Shown: positions 15,494 to 27,800 of the stretch, one piece after another
Numbering within the stretch: position 1 is the first letter of the stretch
Layout: each line of letters opens with the position of its first letter
Assembly: GCF_036241575.1 (NCBI RefSeq)
Contig: NZ_CP108455.1
Location: 5,025,501 to 5,089,500 of the forward strand
DNA length: 64,000 nucleotides
DNA from: Streptomyces sp. NBC_01267
Lineage (GTDB): Bacteria > Actinomycetota > Actinomycetes > Streptomycetales > Streptomycetaceae
Reading direction: 5' to 3'
Notes under the pieces: model-generated
Told to the model about the DNA's origin: nothing
Seen by the model: the letters and a program-made list of their open reading frames with translations, nothing else
The model's database searches: none
Translations under genes and position numbers: made by a program

Positions 15494-18400
15494 TCAGTCG
15501 TTGCCGGACAGTGCGGCGAAGATCTCCGTGGACAGTGTCACGGGTGGGCCGTCCTCCTGGGACACGCCCCCCTCGTAATCGTCGTCCAGTATCTCCAGTT
15601 GGCTCTTGATGTGCTTCTCGCGTCTGGTCAGTTCCTCCGCCAGCCTCGGGGGCAGCGGCCCCGACATCCTGGCGAGTTCCACCGCGAGGAGTAGATCGGC
15701 ATGTCCCACTCCGTCCGCGCGCAGATTGAAGCCCGCAGGCACCTGATCGGTGCCGCCGTTCGTCTTCCTGTGCCAGTGCCCCACCAACTCTCGCAGGCGC
15801 TGATCCGTGAAGATGTCCAGGGGCAGGTGCGACACACCGGACCAATTCATGAAGGAGTGGAACCTCTTCTCCGCGAGGGTGGGTTCGTTACCCAGCAGTT
15901 CGTCGGCGAGGGCGTTGAACCGATCCTGCTCGCGGGCGAGGCGGACATCCTCCCGCCTCTCGCGCTCGCTGACCAGGTAGTCGTGCCCCATGGCCTCAGG
16001 CGAAAGGGGCCGCTGCCAGAAGGACTTGTCCCTGCCCAGGTTGGCAACGTCTTCCGGGCGCACATGGAGGGCGTCCGCCACCCGTGTCAGATAGCGCGGG
16101 TGCACGCCCAGCGCGTTGGCCTGGACTTCCGTACTGGGCTGAATGTACGGCAGCGGCTGGGTGCGCGAGTCGCTGTACAGCCTCTTGGCCTCGGCCAGAT
16201 TCATGCCGACCACGTGGGACATGGTGAGCTGCCTGGTGCGCAGATGCGATGAGAAGTGCCACCAGTCGAAGAGCGGCGCATCGAGTTCCGTCATCCGGCG
16301 GACGAACGCGTTTGTGGGTCCGGCCTCCAGCCGGGCGGCCAGCTGATGGAGTGCGTCGAGGGCTGGGCGGAGAGGGGCGTGGCCCTGCAGGGCGACCTCG
16401 ATGCTGCCGAGGGCGGTGGGGTGCAACCCGAGGGCCTTGGCTGCCGCGGCTGCGCGCTCGGTGCCGATGCCGATGCCGGTGCCGATGCCGGTGCCCGCGT
16501 TCTCGTTCCCGCCTGTATGCGTGTTCGTGTTCGTGTTCGTGAGCGGGACGGGCGGCTGCTGGCTTCTGTGCTGGGCCAGCAATCCCTTTACGCCCGGCTC
16601 TTCGAGCACCCCGGCCAGGGTGTTGCGGTGGAGTGAGGTCGTTACGTCCGACTGCCAGACCGGGTGCTGCTCGTGGTGCGGCTGTCCTTGCGGGGTCTGC
16701 CACCCGGCCAGTGTCTGCGGTACCGGCGGCAGCCGGTCGGCGAGGTAGAGCAGGACGTTGCTCAGACCCGACGGTCGGGTGGTGTCGACCGCCAGCAGAT
16801 CCAACAGGGTGCTCATGTCCGATTCGCCCCTCATGATGGAGTACACCTCGGAGTGGGGCGGGAGCCCCGTCTCCGGGCCCGTCGGAGAGAGTTCTACGTC
16901 GAAGCTGACCCAGCTCAGTTCGCGGCGCCGGTACGGGTCGGGCTGGCTGAGTGAGGCGGCCAGTTGCTCACGCACTACCGGCAGCTGCTGGTGGACCAGC
17001 CGGCTGTGTTCCTCCGGGCTCAGCTGTGGGTGCCTCAGGAGCCGGGTGATACGCGTCCCCAGGGTGCCGTCCCCGTGGATCACCCGCTGGATATTGAAAT
17101 TCGCCCAGGTGAGATCTGGTTTGTGCACGGAGGCAGATACGGGGGCGGTGACCGCGAGCACTTCGGAGAGGCGCGGCCAGAGCGGGGGTTGGTCCGCCGA
17201 GGGCCGGATCCACAGGTGCTCGCCGTCGCGGACGTGTCCGTGCATGCGTACGTCGTTGTACACACCCTCCCAGAGGTAGCCGCCCTCCGGGACCTCCACC
17301 CACGAACCGTTGGCGAACGCGTTGCGGTGGGCCACGACGATCGCCTCCCAGAGCTGGTGCGTCGACCAGTGGGAGGGGAAGAGCAGTTGGCCGACGGCTG
17401 CCATCCCGTCGGAGCCGAGCACGGTCCCGTTCTCACGGTCGCCGGGCTGCCATGCGAAGGGCGGTGGGGCGTTGTTGGCGGCGGCCTGTGCCGTGTGACC
17501 CTGCAGGTTCGGGTCCTTGAACCAGATGGTGGCCCACTGGGTGCCGTTCGGGTGGGCGGTCCACAGCTGCTGGATGTTGACGCCCTGGTCCAACTGCGCT
17601 GCGGTCCCGCCCGTCCCGGGCAGTGCGTAGTGGACGCCGGTCCTGTGGTGGGTGGAGCCGTACGTCACGAAATGCAGCGCGCCCTCCCCGAGCGCCGGTT
17701 CGGCGGGGGACCCGGGCATGGGGGCGAGATATTGCCAATGGTCAGGCATTTCTGGACGCGCCGGAATTTCGAGGTGGCGGGGTGCGTCGAGGCCGGCCTG
17801 GTCGGGGTGGGGAGCGAAGTCGGTGACGGTGCCCGTGCCGTCGACGGTGCCCTTGATCCGTACGCCCTGGTACTCGCCGGTGAAGTGGTAGTTCCCCGGC
17901 TCGATGCCGGGGGTGTGCTTGGTGGGTACGAGACCGCCGGTGGCCTGTTCGTGCAGATACACCTGGCGTACGGCGTACAGCGTCTCTTCGAGGGTCCAGT
18001 GGTCCGGGAAGACGGTTCGCACGCTGCCGTCGGGGTGGGTGCCCGCCTGGTAGGTGCCGTTCGGGTTGCGCTCGCCGGTGGCTACCGGGCGGGGCCGGTC
18101 GGCGGCGCCGTGCGGGGCGAGCAGGCCGACGGTTCCGGTGCGGGGGTAGCCGCGCAGGACCCGTTCCCGCACGTCGAGCGGGATGCGGACGGTGGGCTGC
18201 GGGGTGTCCCGCAGCGCCGCTCCGATCGCGGTGCCCAGCACCAGGAGGTCGCGGGGCATGATCCGCAGATACGGCGACGACGTCACCGGGATCGGGAAGT
18301 TCTGGTCGACCACGGACCGGCCGAAGAGCGGGTCGGTGTAGGCGGCGCCCATCAGCGCGTGCTCGTCGTAGACCGGCCAGTGTGCTCGTCCCTGCATGGG

Positions 18401-18862
18401 ATCCCGGTAGTAGTCCTGCAGGCCCAGGAGGTGGCCGATCTCGTGGGGCGGCATGACCGGGTCGGATGTGAGCTTCTCCACGGAGAGGTACCAGTTCGCG
18501 TCGTTGCTCCGGCCCATGCCATCGGGGTCGGGGTGCAGCGCGATGGTGTGGTGCGCCAGCTCGGGGGTGTCGACGAACTCGGCCGCCACCCGCAGCAGAT
18601 CGCCGTTCGGCAGTCGGTGGTCCGGGTCGTTGTAGTACTTCTGGAGGCCGCTGTTCGCCGAGGCCTTGGTGGCCTGGAGGAGTTCGGGGGTGACACCGTC
18701 CTTGACGTCCAGGTGGATGCGTACGGTGATCTTCGTCTCGGCGACACCGCCCTGCACCTCGGTGCGCTCGGCGCTGAACCGGCGACGCCTGATGGGTCCC
18801 GTGTAGCCCGCGCTGTTCAGGAACTCCGGGGAGGGTCGGCGGATCTCGGCTCGGTGGGTGAC
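15494..18862 (-). repeat. Giant-protein module 6 (class B, divergent metzincin)
   Basis: About residues 9366-10487. The metzincin signature is PPHEIGHLLGLQDYYRD (HExxH codons 18431-18445), with Met-turn EHALMGAAY. This is more divergent than the other five modules, which share AHETGHLLGFQD and DDHSLMSG. It continues with GTYQAGTHPDGSVRTVFPDH, GVHYALPGTGG and VRMHGHVRDGEHLW, then the helical region ending at the C-terminus. It lacks the DYSVVEIPPH leader found in other modules. Confidence 0.85.
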
Positions 18863-21800
18863 GGGGGCATGCAGGGGGGCAAGGGGCGGCGGTGGTGCGG
18901 AGGCCGACCGGCCCCGGGTGACGGGGGGCTGCGGGGTGTCGGGGGCATGTGGGACGGCGGAGGCAGGCAGGGGGGCAAGGAGCGGCGGTGGTGCGGAGGC
19001 CGACCGGCCCCGGGTGACGGGGGGCTGCGGGGTGTCGGGGGCATGCGGGACAGCGGGTGCATGCACGGGGGCAGGGAGCGGCGGCGGTGCGGAGGCCGAC
19101 CGGCCCCGGGTGGTGGGTCGCTGCGGGGTGACGGGGGTCTGCGGGGGGTTTACCGGGCTCTGCGAGAGGACGGTGGGCGGGGACTGATGAGGCCGGTGCG
19201 GGGCGGCGGACTGCTGGGCCGGGTGCGGGGCCGTGGGCGGCGTCACGGGCAGGCCGGCGTTCTGGGACAGGCCTCCCACGTACTGCGCATCCAGCTGCGT
19301 CCGCCGGTCCCGGACGCGCTGCTCGTAGGTGTCCAGGGCCTCCTCCCGGGCCGGGTCCAGCACCGGCGCCGACTTGTCGGCCAGGTGCATCAGATCGGCA
19401 TACTGCTCCCGCTCCGCGCGCGGGTCGTAATCGTCGGGCACCTGGTTGGTCCCGTCGTTCGTTTCCACCCGCCAGTGCTCCACCAGCTCTTGCAGGCGCT
19501 GGTCGGTGAAGATGTGCAGACCCTCGCTCGCGACGTCGGACCAGTGCATGAAGGAGCGGAACCTGGCGTCCGCGAGGGCGGGGTTGCTGCCCAGCAGTTT
19601 GTCGGCGACCGCGTTGAGCCGTGTGTAGCTACGGGCGAAGCGGGCATCCTCCAGCGTCTGGTGGTTGTCGAGCCCGTAGTTCCGCGCCAGGGCCTCAGGG
19701 GTGTGGGGCTGCTGCCGGAAGGTCTCGTACTCGCCCAGATCGAGGACATCTGACGGGTGCAGGTGGAGGGCGTCGGCCAGCCGTTCCAGATAATTCGGGT
19801 GCATGTCCAGGGTGTAGGCGAAGAACCGCATGTCGTCCGAAACCCGCGGCATCGGTTGGGCGCGCGAGTCTGCGTACAGCTTCTTGGCCCTGGCCGGATC
19901 CATGGAGGCCACCTTGGACAGCGTGTGCCCCTTGGTGTGCAGATACGACGAGAAGTGCGACCACTCGGAGAGCGGCACACCCACTTCCGTCATCTGTTTC
20001 ACGAGCTGGCGCGTGGACTTCCCGACGCCCAGTCGGGCGGCCAGCTGGTTGAGTGAGTTGATGGCCGTGTGGAGGGGGGTGGACCCCTGCAGGGCGGCCG
20101 TGATGCTGGTGAGGTCGGAGGGCCGCAGTTTGAGGAACCCGGCCGCCGCCGCCAGGCGATGGGGGCTTACGACCGTGTCCGTGTCGGTGTGCGTGAGCGG
20201 GCTGGAGGGTTCCTGGCCTCGGTGCTGCGCCAACAGCGCCCGTACGCCGGGCTCGTCGAGCAGCCCGGCCGGGGTGTTGCGGTGCACGGAAGTCGTCACG
20301 TCCGACTCCCAGACCGATTTCAGGACCGGGCTCTGCTCGTGCTGCGGCTGCCCCTGCGGGCCCTGCCAGTCGGCCGGCCGCTCCGACAGCGGCGGCAGCA
20401 TGCCTCGCACGCTTTGCAGGAGGGCGTCCATGCCCGCTTCGTCGATGGAGTCGACCGGCATCAGGTCCGACAGGAGGGAGCTCAGGTCCCCGTTGTTCTG
20501 CGCGATCTTGACCAGCTCGGAGTCGTCCCCGAGTTCCATCGCCGGATCTTCGGTCGGTGACAGTTCTATGTCGAAGGTGACCAGGTTCAGCTCGCGGTGT
20601 CTGTACGGGGAGAGCCGATTGAAGTCGTCGGCCAGCTGCTCACGCAGGTCCGGCAGCATCTCGTCGCGCAGGTATTCGTGGAACTCGTCTGCCAGCGGGG
20701 GATGTTCCAGGACCCGGGTGATGCGGAGCCCCAGGGTGCCGTCCTCGTGGATCACCCGCTGGACGTGGAACGGCAGCGACCCGCCACCCGGTTTGGGCAG
20801 CTGAACAGGTACGGGATCGGTGACCGCGAGCACCTTGGCAGACACGGCCGAGATCAGCGGTTGGTCCGTCGAGGGCCGGGCCCACAGGTGTTCGCCGTCG
20901 CGGACGTGGCCGTGCATGCGTACGCCGTCGTGCACGCCCTCCCAGAGGTAGCCGCCCTCCGGGACCTCCACCCACGAACCGGCGTTGCGCGCGGTGCGGT
21001 GGGCTCCGGCTATCGCGTCCCGGAGAGTGGGCAGCGACCAGTGGTGGGGGAAGAGAAGCTGACCGGCGGCGGTCATGCCGTCGGGGTTGAACACGGTCCC
21101 GTTCTCCCGGTCGCCCTGATGCCATTCGAGAGGCGGTAGGGCATTGTTGGCGGCAGCCTTTGCCGTCAGCCCCCGCAGGTTCGGGTCCTTGAACAGGACC
21201 GTGGCCCACTGGGTGCCGTTCGGGTGCGCGGGCCACAGCGATTCGATGTGGACGCCGTGCTTGCGCTGCGCGAAGGTCCCGGTCTTGTCCGGCAGCGCGA
21301 AGTGGACGCCGGTCCTGTTGGCGGTGGAGCCGTAGGTCAGGTAGCGCAGTACGACGTCCCCGAAGGCGGGATCGGCGTCGGGGCGGCGGGGCGACGGCGG
21401 TTCGAGGTGGGTGGGGGGCAGCAGCCCGCTCTGGTCGGGGTGGGGGGCGAAGTCGAGGATGGTGCCGGTGGTGTCGGCGGTGCCCTTGATGCGGACGCCC
21501 TGGTAGACGCCGTCGAAGGTCTGGCGTGTGGAGCGGTCGGGGACGGTGGTCAGGCTGTTGGTCCTGACGTGGTCGAGGTAGACCTGGCGGGTCGCGTGCA
21601 GGACCTCTTCGAGGCTCCAGTGGTCGGGGAACATGGTCCGGTCGCTGCCGTCGGGCAGTTTGCCCGCCTGGTAGGTGCCGTTGGGGTTGCGCGGTCCGGT
21701 GGGTTCGGGGCGGAACCTCCCGGCCGGGCCGCGCGGGGCGAGCAGGCCGTGGGTGCCGGTGGTGGCGCTGCCGCGCAGGACGCGGTCCCGTACGTCGAGT

Positions 21801-24800
21801 GGGATGTGTGCTCTGGCACCGTCGTGCGGGCCCGCGCCCACGCCGTCGGCGTGCGACCAGGCGGTGTCGACGGCCGTGGACAGGAGCAGCAGGTCCCGCG
21901 GCACGATCCGCAGCGTCGGTGAGAGCTCCCCCTCGGTGGCCAGATGGTCCATGCTGAACTGCAGGAGCCCGGACTCGTCGATGTAGTTTCCGGACATCAG
22001 CGAGTGGTCGTCGTGCACCGGCCGGAGCGGTTCGCCCTCCGTGGCCTCGCGGTACTGGTCCTGGAAGCCGAGGAGGTGGCCGGTCTCGTGCGCGATGACG
22101 TGTGACTTGTCCTTCCCGCCCGCCCCGCTCTCCGAGACGTACCAGGCGCCGCTGTCGTCGCGGCCCGTGCCGTCCGGGTCCGGGTGCAGCTTCACCGTGC
22201 GGTGTGCCTGTGCGGAATCGTTGACGAACTCCAGCTTCACGTGCAGGAGATCACCGTTGGAGAGACGGTGCTTCGGGACGTTGAAGTACGTGTCGATGCC
22301 GAGCGTCGCCATCGCCTTGGCGTTCGCGACGTGGTTCTCGGTGGCACCGGGCTGGAGGTCCAGGTGGATGCGGACGGTGATACCGGAGCGCACACTGCCG
22401 TCGCTGAGTTCGGTGCGTTCGACGGCGAACGCGCGCTCCCAGACGGATGCGGCGGCACCGCCCTTCGTCCTGGTCAGGTCACTGGGCGGGAGAACCTCGG
22501 CCGTGCCCAGCGAACGCACGTCGGTGACCGGTGCGGGGTGGGGGACCGGGGCGGAGGGGTGCGGGGGAATCTCGACGACGGAGTAATGGGCGGTGGGGGT
22601 CGGGGCGATGGGGGCCGTGGGGACATCGGTGACGGGGTGATCGGCGGTGGGCGTGGGCGTGAGCGCGGGCGTGGGCGTGGATGCCGGGGCCTTGTGCGGG
22701 CTGGCGTGCGGCGTGTGGAGAGGGAGGTTCGGCGAGTTGTGCGGCTGGTTCGAGGTCGACTGAGTGGAGGCCGACTGAGTGGAAGCTGACTGAGTGGAAG
22801 CTGACTGAGTGGTGGTCGATTGGGTGGAAGCCGACTGAGTGGTGGTCGATTGGGTGGAGTGCGGGTCCGTGGCGGGTGTCACGGACGGGGTGGCGTTCTG
22901 GGTCACGCCTCCGCTGTACCGCGCGTCCAGATTCGTCAGCTGGAACTGGATGAACCACTCGAAGTCGGCCAGGTCCTTCACCAGTTTCGGGGGCAGCGGT
23001 TCCCCTGACCGCTTGGCGAGTTCTTCCGTAAGGAGCAGATCGGCCCGGACCTTGCCGTCCTTGCGCGGGTCGAAGTTCGCGGGCACCGGGTTGGTGCCGC
23101 TGTTCGTTTCCACCTGCCAGTGCTCGGCCAGTTCCCGCAGGCGCTGGTCGGTGAAGACGTTCAGGCCCAGGTGTCGCGCCGCCTCGGACCAGTGGGTGAA
23201 GGAGCGGAACCGCTCCTCCGCGCGGGTCGGGTCGGCGCCCAGCAGCTGGTCGGCGACGGTGTTGAACCGGGTGCGGTCGCGGGCGGTGCGGATGTCCTCC
23301 TGCTTTTCGCGCTCGCGGTCCCGGTAGTTCTGCCCCAGGGTCTCGGGCGAAAGGGGCTGCTGCCAGTAGGACTTGTCCTCGCCCAGCTTGGCGACGTCCT
23401 CCGGGCGCACCTTGACGGCGTCGGCCAGCCGCGTCAGATAATTCGGGTGCAGGCCCAGCGCGTAGGCCTGGATGTCCGTCTCGTACGACGTGGGCGCCGG
23501 CGGGTGGTTGCGCGAGTCGTTCAGCATCTTCCGGGCCCCGGTCAGGTCCATGCTGACCACGTCGGACAGCAGGCCCTTCTTGGTGTGCAGATACGACGAG
23601 AAGGACCACCACTCGGAGAGCGGCGAACCGATTTCCGTCATCCGCCGGACGAAGGGGCCCGTGGGCCCGGCCTCCAGGCGGGCAGCCAACTGGTCGAGCG
23701 CGTCGAGGGCCGGGCGCAGGGGACCGGAGCCCTTCAGGGCCATCTCGATGCTGGTGAGATCGGAAGGCGCCAGTCCGAGGCTCTCGGCTGCCGCGTTCCT
23801 GCGGTCGGTGGCGGTGGCGGTGCCTGCGGCTGTGTTCTCGGCCCCGCCCGTATGTGTGCTCGTGCTCGTGTTCGTGAGCGGGCCGGGTGCCGACTCCTGG
23901 CTCCGGTGTTGCTCCAACAGCCCCTTCACGCCCGGCTCGTCGAGGAGCCGGGCCCGGGTGCGGCGGACCGAAGTCGCCACGTCCGACGTCCAGACCCGGT
24001 CCTGCTCGTGGTGCGGTTGCCCCTGCGGGCCCTGCCAGTCGGTCGGCAGCTCCGATACCGGCGGCAGGTGGTCGGCCATGTCGCGCAGGAGGTCTGCCAG
24101 GCGCACAGGGTCGGTGGCGTCGACCGTCATCAGGTCCGTCAGGGTGTCCGTGTCCGCGTTGTCCATCATGATCTGGAACAGCTCGGACCGGCGCGGGATT
24201 TTTATCTTCGGGTCGTCCGTCGGCGACAGCTTCACATCGAAGGTGATCAGGCCCAGCTCGCGGCGTCCATTCGGGTCGGGCCGGTTGAATTCGGCGGCCA
24301 GCTGCTTACTGACCTTCGGCAGCTGCTCGTCGACGAGGCGGCTGTGCACACCCGGGTCCAGCGACGGATGCGGCAGGATCCGGGTGACGTGCATCCCGAG
24401 GGTGCCGTCCTGGTGGATCACCCGCCGGATGCTGAACAGCGCCGTCGTGCCGTCCGGTTTGGGCGCACTGAATTCCAGGGGGGCGGTGCTCGCCAGTATC
24501 TCGGGCGAGCTGTGCGGGAGCGGAGGCTGGTCCGACGAGGGCCGGACCCACAGGTGCTCGCCGTCGCGGACGTGTCCGTGCATCCGTACGCCGTCGTGCA
24601 TGCCCTCCCAGAGGTACCCGCCCTCCGGGACCTCCTCCCACGCACCGGAGCTGCGCGCGCCGCGGTGAGCCTCGACGATCGCGTTCCGGAGATCGGACAC
24701 CGACCAGCGGTCCGGGAAGAGCAGCTGGCCGCTGTTCGCCGTGCCGTCGGCGCCGAGCACGTGCCGGCTCTCCTGGTCGCCGAACCGCCATTCCGAAGGT

Positions 24801-27800
24801 GCCGGGGCGCCGGTGGTGACAGCCTGCGCCGTCCGCCCCCGCAGGTTGGGGTCCTTGAACCAGACCTGGGCCCACTGGGTGCCGTTCGGGTGCGCGGTCC
24901 ACAACTCGCTGATCAGGATGGACTGGCTCTCCCGCGCACGCGTTCCGACCTTGCCGGGCAGCATGTAGTGCACGCCGGTCCGGCTGTGGGCGGAGCCGTA
25001 CGCCACGAAGCGCAGTGCGACGTCCCCGAACGCGGGATCGTCGGTGGGCTTGCGGAGCGGGGGCGGTTCGAGGTGGGTGGGCGGCAGCAGACCGTTCTGG
25101 TCGGGGTGGGGCGCGAAGTCGATGATGGTGCCGGTGGTGTCGGCGGTGCCCTTGATGCGTACGCCCTGGTAGACACCGTCGAAGGTCTGGCGGCCCGAGA
25201 GTTTTCTGTCCGCAGTCAGACTGCCGGTCCTGACGTGGTCGAGGTAGACCTGGCGGGTGGCGTGCAGGACTTCTTCCGGGCTCCAGTGGTCCGGGAACAT
25301 CGTCTGGTCGGTGCCGTCGGGGCGTTTGCCCGCCTGGTACGTGCCGTTGGGGTTGCGCGGTCCGGTGGGTTCGGGGCGGAAGCGTCCGGAGGGGCCGCGC
25401 GGGGCGAGGAGGCCGGTGGCTCCGGTGCTGACGTTGCCGCGCAGCACCTGTTCCCGTACGTCGAGCGGGATGTGCGCCCTGGCCTTGTCGTGCGGGCCCG
25501 CGCCCACGCCGGGGGCGTGCGACCAGGCGGTGTCGACCGCCGTGGAGAGCAGCAGCAGATCCCGCGGCACGATCCGCAGCGTCGGCGAGAGCTGACCGGA
25601 GGAGGCCAGGTGGTCCATGTCGAACTGGATGAGTCCCGATGCGTCGATGCCGTATCCGGACATCAGCGAGTGGTCGTCGTGCACCGGCCGGGGCGGACGG
25701 CCCTCCTTGGCCTCGCGGTACTGGTCCTGGAAGCCGAGGAGGTGGCCGGTCTCGTGCGCGATGACGTACGACTTGTCCTTCGCGTTCTTTCCGCCCTCCG
25801 AGACGTACCAGGTGCCGCTGTTGTCGCGGCCCTTGCCGTCCAGGTCCGGGTGCAGCCGCACCTTGCGGTGCGCCTGTGCGGGATCGTCGACGAACTCCAT
25901 CTTCACCCGCAGCAGATCACCGTTCGACAGCCGGTGGTTCGGGGCGTTGTAGTACGTGTCGATGCCGCGCTCCGCCATCTCCTTGGCGTTCGCGACGTGG
26001 TTCGGGGTGGCGCCCGGCTGCACGTCCAGATAGACGCGGACCGTGATGTCGGAGCGCACACTGCCGTCGCTGAGCTCGGTGCGCTCGACGGCGAAGGCGC
26101 GCTCCCAGACGGACGCGGCGGCCCCGCCCCTTGCCCTGCTCCGGGCACTGGGCGGGAGAATCTCGGCCTTGCCCAGCGACTTGACGTCGATGACCGGCTT
26201 GGGAAGGGGAGCCGGGGGAAGTTCGACGACGGCGTACTTGGCGGCGGGCGTGAGCGTGGGCGTGAGGGTGGGAACCGGGGGCTCCTGCGGGCCGGTCTGC
26301 TGCGTGTGGAACGGGGTGCTCGGCGAGGAGTTCGGCTCGATGAGGGGCGGCTCCGTCGTCCCGTCGACGTGCGAGTTGCTCTGCGGGGGGACGTTGGGCG
26401 GGGACTGGTGGAGCAGACGCGGGCTCGGGGTCATCACGATGTCCCCGTCCGGGTCCACCGGGGCGTCCTCGCCCATCACGATGTCCTCGTCGGCGACCGG
26501 GTGCGTCGGTGCGGCCGGTTGCGCGGGAGGCGTCGGTGCGCCCGGAGTGGCGGGAGGCGTCTGTGCGCCCGGAGTGGCCGGGGTCATGGGGTTCTGCGAC
26601 CACAGCTGGGCGAGCCGCAGCCGCAGGTCGGCGCGGTGCCTCGTGACGTAGGGGCGCAGCTGGTTCAGGGTGGCGCGCGCCCTGTCGAGCGCCGTCCGGT
26701 CTCTGGCCCGGCCCGCTTCGACGGCCGCGAACTTGGCCAGGTTCCGCCGGTGCTCCAGCTCGTCCAGATGCCTCCGGTAGAGGGCGGGGTCGAAGCCGGG
26801 CGGCGGCTGCGGCCCGGTGTCCCGGTACGGCGCCCAGTTGCCGACCAGGAAGTCCAACTCGATTGCGCTGAAGGGCCGCAGACCCTCGTGGGCCACCCCG
26901 GTCCAGTACAGGAAGCGGTGGTAGTCGAGATCGCTCTCGCCCATGTCGTGGCGTTCCGGGCCGAGGACGTCGTCGGCGACCTCGTCGAACCGGTCCCGGT
27001 CGATCACGGCGCGGAGGTTCTCGATCTCCGTGCGGTGCCCGACCAGATACTCCAGCGCCAGCTCCTCGGGGGGAACGGGGCGCTGCCAGAAGTCGGCGTC
27101 CACAGTGAGCCGGGTGACGTCCGAAGGGCTGGGCAGCCGGACGGCCCTGGCGATCCGGGTGAGGGCGAGCGGATGCACGCCCAGCTCGTGTGCGGTGGTT
27201 CTGGTGGCCTCGTCGGTGTGGGTCACATCGCTGAGCCGCCACTCGTCGATCCGCCGCTGGACCTCCGGGGTGTACGGGCCGAGCACGTGCAGCATGCTCT
27301 CGCCCCGGCCGGTCAGGTAGCTCGACAGATCCCACCAGTCGGCTGCGGGAACCTGGAGTTCCGACATCCGCCGGACGAACCTGCCCACCTGCGGTCCCGA
27401 GCCGACCCGCTTCGCCAGCGTCTCCAGGGCGTGCAGTGCTTCGCTCGGAGTGGCGGCATGGTGCAGTACGGGCAGGGCGGTGTGCAGTTGCGCGGGGGTC
27501 AGGCCCAAGGCCCGTGAAACAGCGTCCAGATGGACCGGATTGACGTGGGTGACCGAGCCGATCGGACTGACGGGTGTGACGGGCGGGACGGGTGTGACCG
27601 GATCGTTCGGGTGCGTGCCCGGGGCCTGGGTGTGTCCGGCCGGGGCTGTCGGCTGCGGCAGCCTGACGATCTCGGCGCCGAGGACGAGCAGCGAGGTGCT
27701 GTCGATGCGGGTGGTGAGCTGCATGCCCGGTTCGGGCGTGGTGACGACGGTGAGGGTGCCCGGCTGGTGGAGGTCGGGGGTACGCGGTGCGCTGCTGCGG

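Noticed and set aside
15413..15845. N-terminal extension of the golvesin-like gene into the 3-prime end of the giant gene.
   Set aside because: The extension is Arg/Gly/Thr-rich shadow sequence. ATG at 15413 has a good ribosome-binding site.
23120..27517. Very long plus-strand ORF (1,465 codons) opposite the giant gene, with similar ones at 27530-30877, 18000-19750 and 43745-47086.
   Set aside because: They are rich in Arg/Gly/Val/Ala with no domain pattern and mirror the codon-position GC bias of the minus-strand gene. The minus-strand frame has coherent domains and repeats.
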